From Aliirhizobium wenxiniae (lineage in GTDB: Bacteria; Pseudomonadota; Alphaproteobacteria; Rhizobiales; Rhizobiaceae), in NCBI RefSeq assembly GCF_019511445.1, contig NZ_JAEUAN010000002.1:186001-250000 (forward strand): a DNA stretch of 64,000 nucleotides, written 5' to 3'. The position numbers were made by a program, and so were the translations under genes. A model generated the notes under the pieces. That model saw only the letters and a list, made by a program, of their open reading frames with translations. It ran no database searches and had not been told where the DNA came from. Each line of letters starts with the position of its first letter. Position 1 is the stretch's first letter. Shown one piece after another: positions 54,027-62,754 of the stretch.

Positions 54027-57000
54027 TCACTCCGCCGCCATCGGCAGATCCCGGCGGCCCTCGAACAGATCGCCCTGATTGGCCGACTGTTCTTCGCCCT
54101 CCTTCACCTTCGGCTCACGCCCGAAGAACAAGGCGTAACCCGCAGGCAGGACGAGAATGGTCAGCACGGTCGCGACCATGATGCCGCCCATCATCGCATA
54201 GGCGAGCGGTCCCCAGAACAGGCCCCAGGAGATCGGGATCAGTGCCAGCACCGCGGTCATTGCGGTTAGCATGATCGGCCGGAAACGACGCACCGCCGCA
54301 CCGATGATCGCTTCCTGCCGGTGCATTCCCGCCGCGATATCCTGGTCGATCTGGTCGATCAGGATGATCGAATTGCGGATGATGATGCCCAAGAGCGCAA
54401 TGACCCCGAGGATCGCCACGAAGCCGAACGGGGCACCGGTGATCAGCAGCGCCATCGCAGCCCCGATAATCCCGAGCGGACCGGTGGCAAGCACCAGCAT
54501 CGCTTTACCAAAGTGCTTCAGCTGCATCATCAGGAGAAGCATGATGACGAGCAGCATGATCGGCGCTTTGGCGGCGATCGATGCCTGGCTTTCCGCCGAA
54601 TCCTCGGCGCCGCCCTGGATCTCGATCCGGTAACCGGCCGGCAGAGCACCGCGAAGATCGGCAATCGAGTTGTAGAAGTTGATCGATGCCTGCGTCGCCT
54701 CGATACCATCGGGCAGCGTTGCCTTCACGGTGATCGTGGGCAGGCGGTCACGCCGCCATTCGATGCCCTGCTCCATCACGGGCACGACCTGCGCGATCTG
54801 CGACACCGGCACGAAGCCGCCGAAATCGGTCGGCACATAGACCGACTGCACGGCGGAAAGCAGGTCGCGGGTCGCATCCGGCTCGCGCAGCACGATCGAC
54901 ACGGTTTCCTCGCCGTCGCGGAAATCGGCAAGCGGAGCACCGGCGGTTGCCGCCTGCAGCATCTGCCGCACGCGCTGCGACGAGACACCGAGTGCCCTTG
55001 CGCGGTCCTGATCGATCACCAGCTTCATGCCCGGCACCGGCTCCATCCAGTCGTCATGGATCGAACCGAAAAGGGGGTTCTGATGATAACGCTCCTTCAC
55101 CTGGTCGGCGATGCGGCGCACTTCCGCCTTGTCAGGGCCGATGACGCGCATCTGCACCGGCCAGCCGGTCGGGGGCCCGAGGAACAGACGGTCGACCTTG
55201 CTGCGCACGGTCGGGAAATCGTCGGCCAGGATCTGCCGCAGCTTGACGATCAGCCGTTCGCGCTGTTCCAGCCCCTTGGACATGATCAGCAGCTGGGCAT
55301 AGTTCGGGTTACGAAGCTGCTGGTCGAGCGGCAGGAAGAAACGCGGTGCGCCTTCGCCGATAAACGTGGCGATGAAGGTCTTGTCCTCATCGGGCATGAT
55401 CTTTTCTTCCAGCGCCTTGGCCTGCCGTTCCACTTCCTCGATGGCCGTTCCTTCCGGCATCCACATGTCGACCAGGATTTCCGGCCGCGAAGACTGCGGG
55501 AAGAAGCTTTGCGGAATGAACTGGAACGACCACAGGCTGGCCGCGAAGATACCGAGCGTCGAAAGAAGAATGATAGCCTTGTGGCGCACCGACCACGTCA
55601 CCGCATGCCGCACGCCGCGATACATCCGCGTATCATAGGCATCGTGATGGTGGCCCGTTCCCGCATGGGCGCGCTGCTTGAGCAGCATGTAGCCGAGCCA
55701 CGGGGTGAAATAGACCGCGACGAACCACGACACGACTAGCGCAATGCCGACCACGTAGAACAGCGAGCGCACATATTCGCCGGCAGTCGAATCCGCAAAC
55801 CCCACCGGGATGAAGCCGGCGGTGGTGATCAGCGTGCCGGTCAGCATCGGGAAGGCGGTGGAGGAATAGGCGAAGGTCGCGGCTTCGAGCCGCGGCAAGC
55901 CCTCTTCCAGCTTCCGCTCCATCATCTCGACCACGATCATCGCATCGTCGACAAGCAGTCCGAGCGCAATGATCAGCGCGCCGAGCGAGATGCGCTGCAG
56001 CTCGATGCCGAGATAATACATGATGGCGAGCGTCGCCGAGAGAACCAGCGGAATGGCGATCGCAATGACGATGCCCGAACGCCAGCCGATCGAGATCAGC
56101 GAGACGACGAGCACGATGGCCAGCGCTTCCATCAGCGCCTGGGTAAATTCGCCGACAGCTTCGGTTACGACTTCCGGCTGATTGGAAATCTGGTGGATTT
56201 CCGCACCGATCGGCAGCGTCTCTGCAAACCGCTCGTACATGGCCTCGACGTTGTGGCCGACATCGGTCACCTTGAAGCCGTTGGCCATGACGATGCCGAG
56301 CTGCACGCTGTCATGCCCGTTGAAACGGAATTTTCGCTCATAGGGATCGACGAGCCCGTCCTTGACGGTGGCGATATCGCCGAGCCGGATGACCTGATCA
56401 CCGGCCTTGATCCGCAGCTCGCGAATATCCTCCGGCGTGGTCACGCCACCTTCAACCGAAATTCGCACCGAACGGTCAGCGGTCTGGACGCTGCCCGACG
56501 CGTCGATATCGTTCTGGCCGGCAAGTGCGGTCTGGATATCCGTGACCGTCAACCCACGCTCAGCCAATGCCTTGGAGGAGACGTCTATAAAAATCTTCTG
56601 CGGCTGATCACCGAGAATGGTCGCCTTTTCGACGCCCGGCACGGTGAGCAGCATGTCGCGCGCCTGGATGGCGAACTGCTTCAATTCCGGATAGCCGTAA
56701 CCGTCGCCGGTAATCGCATGCAGCGTGATGTAGGTATCGCCGAATTCGTCATTGAAATAAGGGCCGCGCAAGCCTGTCGGCAGGTCCTGCTTGATGTCGC
56801 CGACCTTCTTACGCACCTGATAGAAGGCGTCCGCCACCTCCTGCGCATTCGTGTCACCCTTGACCTGAATGGTCGAGATGGAGAAGCCGGCACGCGTGTC
56901 GGACTTGATCCAGTCGAGATGCGGTGTCTCCTGCAGCTTGCGCTCGATCTTGTTGACCACCTGGTTCTGCATGTCCTCGACCGAGGCGCCCGGCCAGGCA

Positions 57001-57188
57001 CTCTGCACGATCATCACGCGGAAGGTGAAATCCGGGTCTTCCTTCTGGCCCATGTTCATGACGCCAAGGATGCCCATGACGATGATGAGGCCGAAGAGGA
57101 AGCGCGCGATGCTCGGATGGCCGATCGCCCAGCGCGACAGGTTGAAACCGCCCGTTGGCTGCGGATGGGACTGATTGGAGGAACTCAT
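54027..57188 (-). CDS. RND efflux transporter (AcrB-like)
   Basis: Inner-membrane proton-driven pump of 1053 residues. TM1 is RFLFGLIIVMGILGVMNMG; the periplasmic porter segments follow; the TM4 proton-relay region reads LGLLVDDAMIVVEMMERKLE with both Asp residues. The second half repeats the fold, ending with LILVLPAGYALFFGREPKVK. The N-terminal periplasmic sequence QKEDPDFTFRVMIVQSAWPG marks the branch related to multidrug RND pumps rather than metal-type CusA. It is 27 bp after the adaptor gene; no outer-membrane channel gene is adjacent, so TolC may be supplied elsewhere. Confidence 0.96.
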   Translation of the reverse strand: MSSSNQSHPQPTGGFNLSRWAIGHPSIARFLFGLIIVMGILGVMNMGQKEDPDFTFRVMIVQSAWPGASVEDMQNQVVNKIERKLQETPHLDWIKSDTRAGFSISTIQVKGDTNAQEVADAFYQVRKKVGDIKQDLPTGLRGPYFNDEFGDTYITLHAITGDGYGYPELKQFAIQARDMLLTVPGVEKATILGDQPQKIFIDVSSKALAERGLTVTDIQTALAGQNDIDASGSVQTADRSVRISVEGGVTTPEDIRELRIKAGDQVIRLGDIATVKDGLVDPYERKFRFNGHDSVQLGIVMANGFKVTDVGHNVEAMYERFAETLPIGAEIHQISNQPEVVTEAVGEFTQALMEALAIVLVVSLISIGWRSGIVIAIAIPLVLSATLAIMYYLGIELQRISLGALIIALGLLVDDAMIVVEMMERKLEEGLPRLEAATFAYSSTAFPMLTGTLITTAGFIPVGFADSTAGEYVRSLFYVVGIALVVSWFVAVYFTPWLGYMLLKQRAHAGTGHHHDAYDTRMYRGVRHAVTWSVRHKAIILLSTLGIFAASLWSFQFIPQSFFPQSSRPEILVDMWMPEGTAIEEVERQAKALEEKIMPDEDKTFIATFIGEGAPRFFLPLDQQLRNPNYAQLLIMSKGLEQRERLIVKLRQILADDFPTVRSKVDRLFLGPPTGWPVQMRVIGPDKAEVRRIADQVKERYHQNPLFGSIHDDWMEPVPGMKLVIDQDRARALGVSSQRVRQMLQAATAGAPLADFRDGEETVSIVLREPDATRDLLSAVQSVYVPTDFGGFVPVSQIAQVVPVMEQGIEWRRDRLPTITVKATLPDGIEATQASINFYNSIADLRGALPAGYRIEIQGGAEDSAESQASIAAKAPIMLLVIMLLLMMQLKHFGKAMLVLATGPLGIIGAAMALLITGAPFGFVAILGVIALLGIIIRNSIILIDQIDQDIAAGMHRQEAIIGAAVRRFRPIMLTAMTAVLALIPISWGLFWGPLAYAMMGGIMVATVLTILVLPAGYALFFGREPKVKEGEEQSANQGDLFEGRRDLPMAAE

Positions 57189-57215
57189 TGGGGTATCCTT
57201 TCAGCGCAACAGCGA

Positions 57216-58370
57216 TCAAGGCTGGATCGAAGCGGTGGACTGGCTGGACACTCTGCCGAAGCGCGAGGCCACCGTTTCCGGCAGTTTCACCTTCAACCCG
57301 TCCCGCATGAACTGTGTGCCGGCCGAAACCACCAGGTCGCCCTTGGCGATCCCTTCGGAAACGCGGGCAACGCTGTCTCCATAACCGGCGACCGTTACTG
57401 CGCGGGAGCTGACCTCGCCCTTATCGCGATCGACGATCCACACGACCGGCTTGCCCTCTTTCTGGGAAAGCGCCGCCAGCGGCACGCCGAAAGTCGGCGC
57501 GACATTGTCTTCGACCGCATCGATCGTCGCCGTCATGCCGATCAGCACGCGATCGTCGGCGGGCAGGCTGACACGTACGGCAAAGGTGCGGGACTGGGCA
57601 TCGGCGCTGCCGGCCACTTCGCGCACCTTGCCCTCGAGCACCAAGTCCCTTGCCGACCAGAAGCTGGCCTTGACCACCTTGCCGGGCTTGAAATGGGCGA
57701 TATCCGTTTCAGGCACCGCGATCTGCACTTCCTTCTCGCCATCGACTGCAACGGCGACAACGGTCGTGCCCGCGCTGACAACCTGGCCGATATCGGCACT
57801 GACGGTTGTCACGATACCGCTCTGGGTAGCTTTCAACTCGGTATAGGCCACCTGGTTATTGGCCTCTTCCAGCGCCGATTCCGCCGACTGCAGCTGCGAC
57901 TGGGCCTGATCGGCGGCAAGCTGCGCCTGCTCGAGCTGCGACTGCGAGGTGACGCTCTTTTCAGCCAACGTTTCGGCGCGCTTGCGGGCAAGCCCGGTAA
58001 TTTCTACCTGCTTCTGTGCGGAGGTCAGATCGGCATCGGCGCGGCGCACCGAAAGCTGGTAATCGACGGCATCTAGCCTTGCCAGCACCGTGCCCGGCTC
58101 CACCCGGTCACCCACATCGACCAGACGTTCGGTGATCTTGCCAGCAACGCGGAAGCCGAGATTCATCTCGGTTCTGGCACGAACCGAACCCGAATAGACG
58201 AGGCTGCGACCGATCTCGGGCCCGCCGATCTCGACGACCTTGACCGGCCGGACGGGATCCGGCGCCTCGACCTTTTTCTCTTCCGAGCAGGCCGTCAGGG
58301 CAGCGAGGGCGACTGCGACAAACATTCCTTTTGCGAAAACGCAAGAACGTCGAATTTGGATCACGGACAT
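57216..58370 (-). CDS. RND periplasmic adaptor lipoprotein (membrane fusion protein)
   Basis: Adaptor of 384 residues. From the ATG at 58370 the leader is MSVIQIRRSCVFAKGMFVAV and ends with lipobox LTAC, so Cys about 29 is lipidated; a GTG three codons earlier overlaps the ribosome site. The lipoyl halves are RVAGKITERLVDVGDRVEPG and ATQSGIVTTVSADIGQVVSA, flanking a coiled-coil hairpin rich in Ala, Gln and Glu (about 115-180). Beta-barrel and membrane-proximal domains follow. It partners the RND pump immediately downstream. Confidence 0.95.
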   Translation of the reverse strand: MSVIQIRRSCVFAKGMFVAVALAALTACSEEKKVEAPDPVRPVKVVEIGGPEIGRSLVYSGSVRARTEMNLGFRVAGKITERLVDVGDRVEPGTVLARLDAVDYQLSVRRADADLTSAQKQVEITGLARKRAETLAEKSVTSQSQLEQAQLAADQAQSQLQSAESALEEANNQVAYTELKATQSGIVTTVSADIGQVVSAGTTVVAVAVDGEKEVQIAVPETDIAHFKPGKVVKASFWSARDLVLEGKVREVAGSADAQSRTFAVRVSLPADDRVLIGMTATIDAVEDNVAPTFGVPLAALSQKEGKPVVWIVDRDKGEVSSRAVTVAGYGDSVARVSEGIAKGDLVVSAGTQFMRDGLKVKLPETVASRFGRVSSQSTASIQP

Positions 58371-58438
58371 GGCCCCCACTCCCGGTGGCGATTGAATAAG
58401 GTGCCCTCAAGACACCGGCTATTGATTTCGAGGTGTTT

Positions 58439-59041
58439 CTATTTCAGCGCCCTGATGGCGAAATCGACCAGATCGGCCGGCGTCGTGCGACGGTTCTCGA
58501 TCAGGCATTCAGCGATGATCTGCGGATGACAAAGGGTCACCGTACTATCACAAAGACATTCCGCGGCAGCATCTGCATCTTGAGCGCGAAATTCACCTGC
58601 GGCAATACCCTCGCGGACGATGCCCGCCACGATATCCCGCATCTGCATGATGTGGTCCTCGATCACCGACCACTGCTCCTGAATGGCGACGATCACCATT
58701 TCATGCACTTTGTCGTCATGCAGCATCGTATCGATAGTAATCTTGTGCTGCTGCAGGAAATGATCGCGCAGACGCTCGGCTGCACTGACCGGGCGCTGTG
58801 CGTTTTCCACTGCAACATCCCGGCTTGCATCCAGCAGCCTGTTGGCAAGAGCCTTGTGGATCTCGGCCTTGGACGAGAAGAACCGGTAGATGTTCGCCGG
58901 CGACATGCCGAGATCCTTGGCGATGTCGGCGACATTCGTTTTCGAATAGCCGTAATGCTTGAACAACCGCTCGGCGGCCTCAAGGATCCGGTGAACATTT
59001 TCCTGGCGCACGGCCTCTGCCTGCATGTCGGCGCTATCCAT
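58439..59041 (-). CDS. TetR family repressor of the RND pump
   Basis: Regulator of 200 residues. Helix-turn-helix: AAERLFKHYGYSKTNVADIA then KDLGMSPANIYRFFSSKAEI (about 23-62). The C-terminal part contains AAECLCDSTVTLCHPQIIAE, characteristic of the TetR subgroup with two conserved Cys that accompanies rhizobial RND pumps. It precedes the adaptor by 68 bp on the same strand, and a long perfect palindrome lies just upstream of its ATG, so autoregulation is likely. Confidence 0.93.
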   Translation of the reverse strand: MDSADMQAEAVRQENVHRILEAAERLFKHYGYSKTNVADIAKDLGMSPANIYRFFSSKAEIHKALANRLLDASRDVAVENAQRPVSAAERLRDHFLQQHKITIDTMLHDDKVHEMVIVAIQEQWSVIEDHIMQMRDIVAGIVREGIAAGEFRAQDADAAAECLCDSTVTLCHPQIIAECLIENRRTTPADLVDFAIRALK

Positions 59042-59051
59042 AGGCCCTCAC

Positions 59052-59093
59052 GAATTACGACTGACGAATTTTAATTTTCGTCAGTCGTAATTC
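59052..59093 (-). promoter_or_regulatory. Long palindromic operator before the TetR-RND operon
   Basis: A perfect 17-bp inverted repeat, GAATTACGACTGACGAA (59052-59068) and its complement (59077-59093), with an 8-bp AT-rich centre. It begins 11 bp before the tetR ATG, the usual place for an AcrR-like operator overlapping the promoter. Confidence 0.85.
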
Positions 59094-59291
59094 AAAACCA
59101 GTCATCTGTCAACGCGCACCACTCTTCGTTCCTGTCGAGAAGACCGTGCAACCCTGAGAATGGCGAACCACCGAACATTGAGGCACTCATGCCCATCAAC
59201 CATAAGTAAGGACTTGTTGAAGTTAACGGCCCGTTTTGATGGTCCGACTGAATGGATCGTGTTATTCATTGCAAAAATGTCGGATGGCGCT

Positions 59292-59316
59292 GGAACCAAA
59301 CTCAGGATCGAGCGTT
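59292..59316 (+). promoter_or_regulatory. EcfG promoter of the PAS hybrid kinase
   Basis: GGAAC (59292-59296), 16-bp spacer, CGTT (59313-59316), an exact match 43 bp before the ATG at 59359. Together with the operator at 59052-59093 this accounts for the recognisable signals in the 317-bp gap. Confidence 0.8.
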
Positions 59317-59358
59317 TGGGGGCGCCGAACCGCTGAAAGCCGTGGTTCGAGGGGGAAC

Positions 59359-61305
59359 ATGCATGCAATGATGGAAAGTCACGACGTTTCACTGCTCGAC
59401 CAGGAGCGCTATCGCCTTCTGGTGGATGCAATCTCGGACTATGCCATCTATATGCTCGATCCTTCGGGCCATGTCGTCAGCTGGAATGCCGGCGCCCAGC
59501 GGTTCAAGGGATACGAGGCAACCGAAATCCTCGGCCACCATTTTTCCCGTTTCTATACCGATGAGGATCGCATCGCCCGTCTGCCCGAACGGACACTCGA
59601 AACGGCCATGAGCCACGGGCGGTTCGAGAGCGAAGGCTGGCGCATCCGAAAGGATGGCACCCGCTTCTGGGCGCATGCCATCGTCGATCCGATCTGGGAT
59701 CGTAACGGCCATCTCCTCGGCTTTGCCAAGGTGACACGCGACCTGACCGAGCGGAAGAAGGCGGAGGCGGAGCTGCGCCTCAGCGAGGAAAAATTCCAGC
59801 TGCTCGTCAACGGCGTCAGTGACTATGCGCTTTATATGCTCGACCCGGACGGTCACGTCAGCAACTGGAACGCCGGTGCGGCACGCATCAAGGGCTACAC
59901 GGCCGAAGAGGCAGTCGGCAGGCATTTTTCGCATTTCTATACCGAAGAAGACCAGAAGAAGGGCGAGCCGGAACGCAATCTCGAAATCGCCCGCCGCATC
60001 GGCCGTGTCGAACGGGAAGGACTGCGCCAGCGCAAGGACGGCACCACTTTCTGGGCACATGTCGTCATCGACGCCATTCGCGACGAGACCGGCAATCTGA
60101 TCGGTTATGCCAAGATCACTCGTGACATTTCGGAAAAGGTCGAGGCGCAGAAGGCACTGACCAAAACCCGTGAAGAATTGTTTCAGGCACAGAAAATGGA
60201 GGCGATCGGCCAGCTGACCGGCGGCATCGCCCACGATTTCAACAACCTGCTGATGGCGATCATGGGCAGCCTTGAAATCCTTCGCAAACGCATGCCGGAC
60301 GATCCGGCATTGCGCCCGCTTATCGACAATGCGCTGCAGGGTGCCGAACGCGGCGCGGCACTGACCCAGCGCATGCTCGCCTTTTCCCGTCGCCAGGAAT
60401 TGAACATGCGGCCGGTCGACGTGCCTTCGCTGGTTGCCGGCATGATGGATTTTCTAGAACGCTCGCTGCGCTCTTCCATGCGGATCGAGACCCGTTTCCC
60501 GCCCAACCTGCCACATGTCCTGACTGACGGCGTGCAGCTCGAAACCGCCTTGCTCAATCTCGTCGTCAACGCCCGCGATGCGATGAATGAGAGCGGCACG
60601 GTGACGATCAGCGCCGAACGTCACCAAATTGGCGAAGAGGGTGGAAAACTGAGAAGCGGTGACTATCTGCGTATATGCGTCAGCGATACCGGCGAAGGCA
60701 TGGATCCCGAGACGGTCGCACGCGCAACGACCCCCTTCTTCACCACCAAGGGTGTCGGCAAGGGAACAGGATTGGGGTTGTCGATGGTACAGGGACTGAC
60801 GGAACAATCGGGCGGAATGCTCTCGATCGAAAGCGTCAGGCACGAAGGCACCACCGTGTCGCTCTTCCTGCCGACGATCGATGAAGAAGACTGCCCCAAG
60901 GAAAAAACTCAGGCCCCGGCAAACGGCGAAAAGCTCGGCGATCGCCCGCTCATCGTGCTTGCCGTCGACGACGATGCGCTCGTGCTGATGAACACGACCC
61001 TGATGCTGGAAGATCTCGGCCATCAGGTGATCGAGGCCTATAGCGGCTCCGAAGCCCTTTCGGCGCTCAGGCAGGAAGACAATCGCATCGATCTCGTCAT
61101 TACCGACCATTCCATGCCGAAAATGACCGGCGCGGAGCTCGCCGCCGAGATTGCCACCGAATGGCCGGGCCTGCCGGTCGTGCTCGCGACCGGTTATGCA
61201 GAACTTCCGGACGGCAGCGGCAGCCACCTGCCCCGCCTGCCGAAACCCTTCTCGCAACAGCAATTGAGCGAGATGATCGGCACGGTGACCGGAACCGGCG
61301 CCTGA
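59359..61305 (+). CDS. PAS-PAS hybrid histidine kinase, predicted EcfG target
   Basis: Cytoplasmic kinase of 648 residues from MHAMMESHD at 59359, with GAGGGGG upstream. Two closely similar PAS domains: residues about 18-130 (DAISDYAIYMLDPSGHVVSW) and 143-255 (NGVSDYALYMLDPDGHVSNW), a recent-looking duplication. HisKA box GGIAHDFNNLLMAIMGS, ATPase boxes LNLVVNARDAMNESG, CVSDTGEGMD and GKGTGLGLSMVQG, then a receiver with VDDDALVLMN, acceptor Asp in LVITDHSMPKMTG and LPKPF. No membrane segments. An exact EcfG promoter precedes it, tying it to the general stress response. Confidence 0.94.
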   Translation: MHAMMESHDVSLLDQERYRLLVDAISDYAIYMLDPSGHVVSWNAGAQRFKGYEATEILGHHFSRFYTDEDRIARLPERTLETAMSHGRFESEGWRIRKDGTRFWAHAIVDPIWDRNGHLLGFAKVTRDLTERKKAEAELRLSEEKFQLLVNGVSDYALYMLDPDGHVSNWNAGAARIKGYTAEEAVGRHFSHFYTEEDQKKGEPERNLEIARRIGRVEREGLRQRKDGTTFWAHVVIDAIRDETGNLIGYAKITRDISEKVEAQKALTKTREELFQAQKMEAIGQLTGGIAHDFNNLLMAIMGSLEILRKRMPDDPALRPLIDNALQGAERGAALTQRMLAFSRRQELNMRPVDVPSLVAGMMDFLERSLRSSMRIETRFPPNLPHVLTDGVQLETALLNLVVNARDAMNESGTVTISAERHQIGEEGGKLRSGDYLRICVSDTGEGMDPETVARATTPFFTTKGVGKGTGLGLSMVQGLTEQSGGMLSIESVRHEGTTVSLFLPTIDEEDCPKEKTQAPANGEKLGDRPLIVLAVDDDALVLMNTTLMLEDLGHQVIEAYSGSEALSALRQEDNRIDLVITDHSMPKMTGAELAAEIATEWPGLPVVLATGYAELPDGSGSHLPRLPKPFSQQQLSEMIGTVTGTGA

Positions 61306-61390
61306 CAGACAAGACAAGGGCTGAACCATTATCTACGCCATGCGTTGTCTCACCGTTCCAACACGGGAGGCCCACACGGGAGGCATCGAC

Positions 61391-61684
61391 ATGGTCTTCA
61401 AGCATCAGCAGTTTTACGAAACGCCGCCGGAAATCGAGGTCGAGTTTCCGGGCCGGGCAGTGTTGGAAGCAGCCGTTTCCGACGCCCTCGCCTCGTCCGG
61501 CGGCATCGATGCAAGCGATGTCTCGGTAACCGCGAGCGGTTCGACCATCACGCTTGCAGGCGTGGTCCTCAGGTACGAGGAAGTTACCCGCGCAGAAGAG
61601 GTCGCCCGCAGTGTCGAAGGCGTTACCGACGTCAGGAACGACATCACGGTAACCGGCCCGGATCAGGCTCAGCGCGGGATTTGA
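61391..61684 (+). CDS. BON domain protein
   Basis: Small protein of 97 residues from MVFKHQQFYE, with GGGAGG upstream. Residues about 25-90 form one BON domain: VLEAAVSDALASSGGIDASD, VSVTASGSTITLAGVVLRYE and the end VEGVTDVRNDITV. BON domains bind membranes or lipids and are common in envelope-stress proteins; this one lacks a signal peptide. It begins 85 bp after the hybrid kinase on the same strand and may share its EcfG promoter, since no terminator is seen between them. Confidence 0.87.
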   Translation: MVFKHQQFYETPPEIEVEFPGRAVLEAAVSDALASSGGIDASDVSVTASGSTITLAGVVLRYEEVTRAEEVARSVEGVTDVRNDITVTGPDQAQRGI

Positions 61685-61843
61685 CATAATCAGGATCAGC
61701 CCCTGATCGTCCCCGTCGATGCGCCTGCAGGAGACGGCAACGCTTTTCTACGATCGCTCGTTTTTTTGGAACAAGCATCGCCGCCAGCCGGGTGACAGCT
61801 GTGTAAGACAGATGACAATTTCAGCAAAAACCTAAGAATTGTC

Positions 61844-62722
61844 ATGACTTACCAGAGATCAAAAAACCTTGCCTCGACCGAGGAAATAAGTGCGCGACTG
61901 GATGATCCGAACCTGGTCATTCTGGATTGCACATCAACCGTACTTCCAGCAGGCCCGAGCAAGGGCTTTACTGTCGCCGATGGGCGCGAGGCATTCGAAG
62001 CGGGTCATATTCCCGGCGCACAGTTCGTCGATCTTGAGCGCGATCTCTCCACCCCCTCCGACCACCTGCTTTTCACTCTCCCCTCGGCCGAACAGTTCGG
62101 TAATGCCTTGAACAGGCTTGGGGTTGGTGCAGAAAGCCACGTCATCCTCTATTCCACCGGCCAGCCCGGCTGGGCAGCACGTGTCTGGCTCATGCTTCGC
62201 GCCTTCGGTTTCGAGAATGCGGCAGTTTTGAACGGCGGCTGGAAAGCCTGGACCAATGCCGGCCTGCCCGTGGAGACGGGCGCAGCAAAGCGCCGGCCTG
62301 AGGCCTCAAAACCCTTCGGTTGGACCTATCGGCCCGGTTTCTTCGTCTCCAGTGAAGAGGTGGTCGCCCGAGCGGACGGCGAAGCTCTGGTCAATGCTCT
62401 TGGCCCGGACGCTTTCCGTGGCGATGCACCGATCGCCTACGGCCGTCCGGGACGCATTCCCGGCAGCGTCAACATCCCGACATTCTCTCTCGTTGACCCC
62501 GAAACCGGCCTCTATCTCTCGCAGCAGCAGATCGAAAAGATCTTTGCCGATGCAGGTGTGAAACCGGACGCGCCGCTGATCGCCTATTGCGGGGCCGGCG
62601 TTGCCGCCAGCAACGTCGTTTTTGCCCGTACGCTGAGCGGCTCAGACGCGCGCTCCGTTGTCTATGACGGTTCGCTGCTGGACTGGTCTTCGGACCCCGA
62701 TCGTCCGCTCGTTACCGGTTGA
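61844..62722 (+). CDS. sseA: 3-mercaptopyruvate/thiosulfate sulfurtransferase
   Basis: Two-domain rhodanese of 292 residues. The first domain (about 10-140) is inactive, with YSTGQPGWAARVWLMLRAFG in place of a Cys loop. The second (about 160-285) carries the catalytic Cys in LIAYCGAGVAASNVVFA (about 250). The loop CGAGVAA fits the mercaptopyruvate-type CG[S/A]GVTA pattern better than the thiosulfate type CRKGVTA. It transfers sulfane sulfur to cyanide or thiols. The gene is 32 bp before metQ on the same strand, a sulfur-metabolism pairing. About 160 bp upstream hold no SAM-II riboswitch that I can recognise. Confidence 0.93.
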   Translation: MTYQRSKNLASTEEISARLDDPNLVILDCTSTVLPAGPSKGFTVADGREAFEAGHIPGAQFVDLERDLSTPSDHLLFTLPSAEQFGNALNRLGVGAESHVILYSTGQPGWAARVWLMLRAFGFENAAVLNGGWKAWTNAGLPVETGAAKRRPEASKPFGWTYRPGFFVSSEEVVARADGEALVNALGPDAFRGDAPIAYGRPGRIPGSVNIPTFSLVDPETGLYLSQQQIEKIFADAGVKPDAPLIAYCGAGVAASNVVFARTLSGSDARSVVYDGSLLDWSSDPDRPLVTG

Positions 62723-62754
62723 ACGACATTTCAAAACCAGGAAAGAATTTGATC

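Noticed and set aside
61685..61843. SAM-II riboswitch before sseA-metQ
   Set aside because: Alphaproteobacterial sulfur genes often have one, but the conserved pseudoknot sequence is not recognisable here; only a weak ACGA/TCGT stem followed by T7 is seen.
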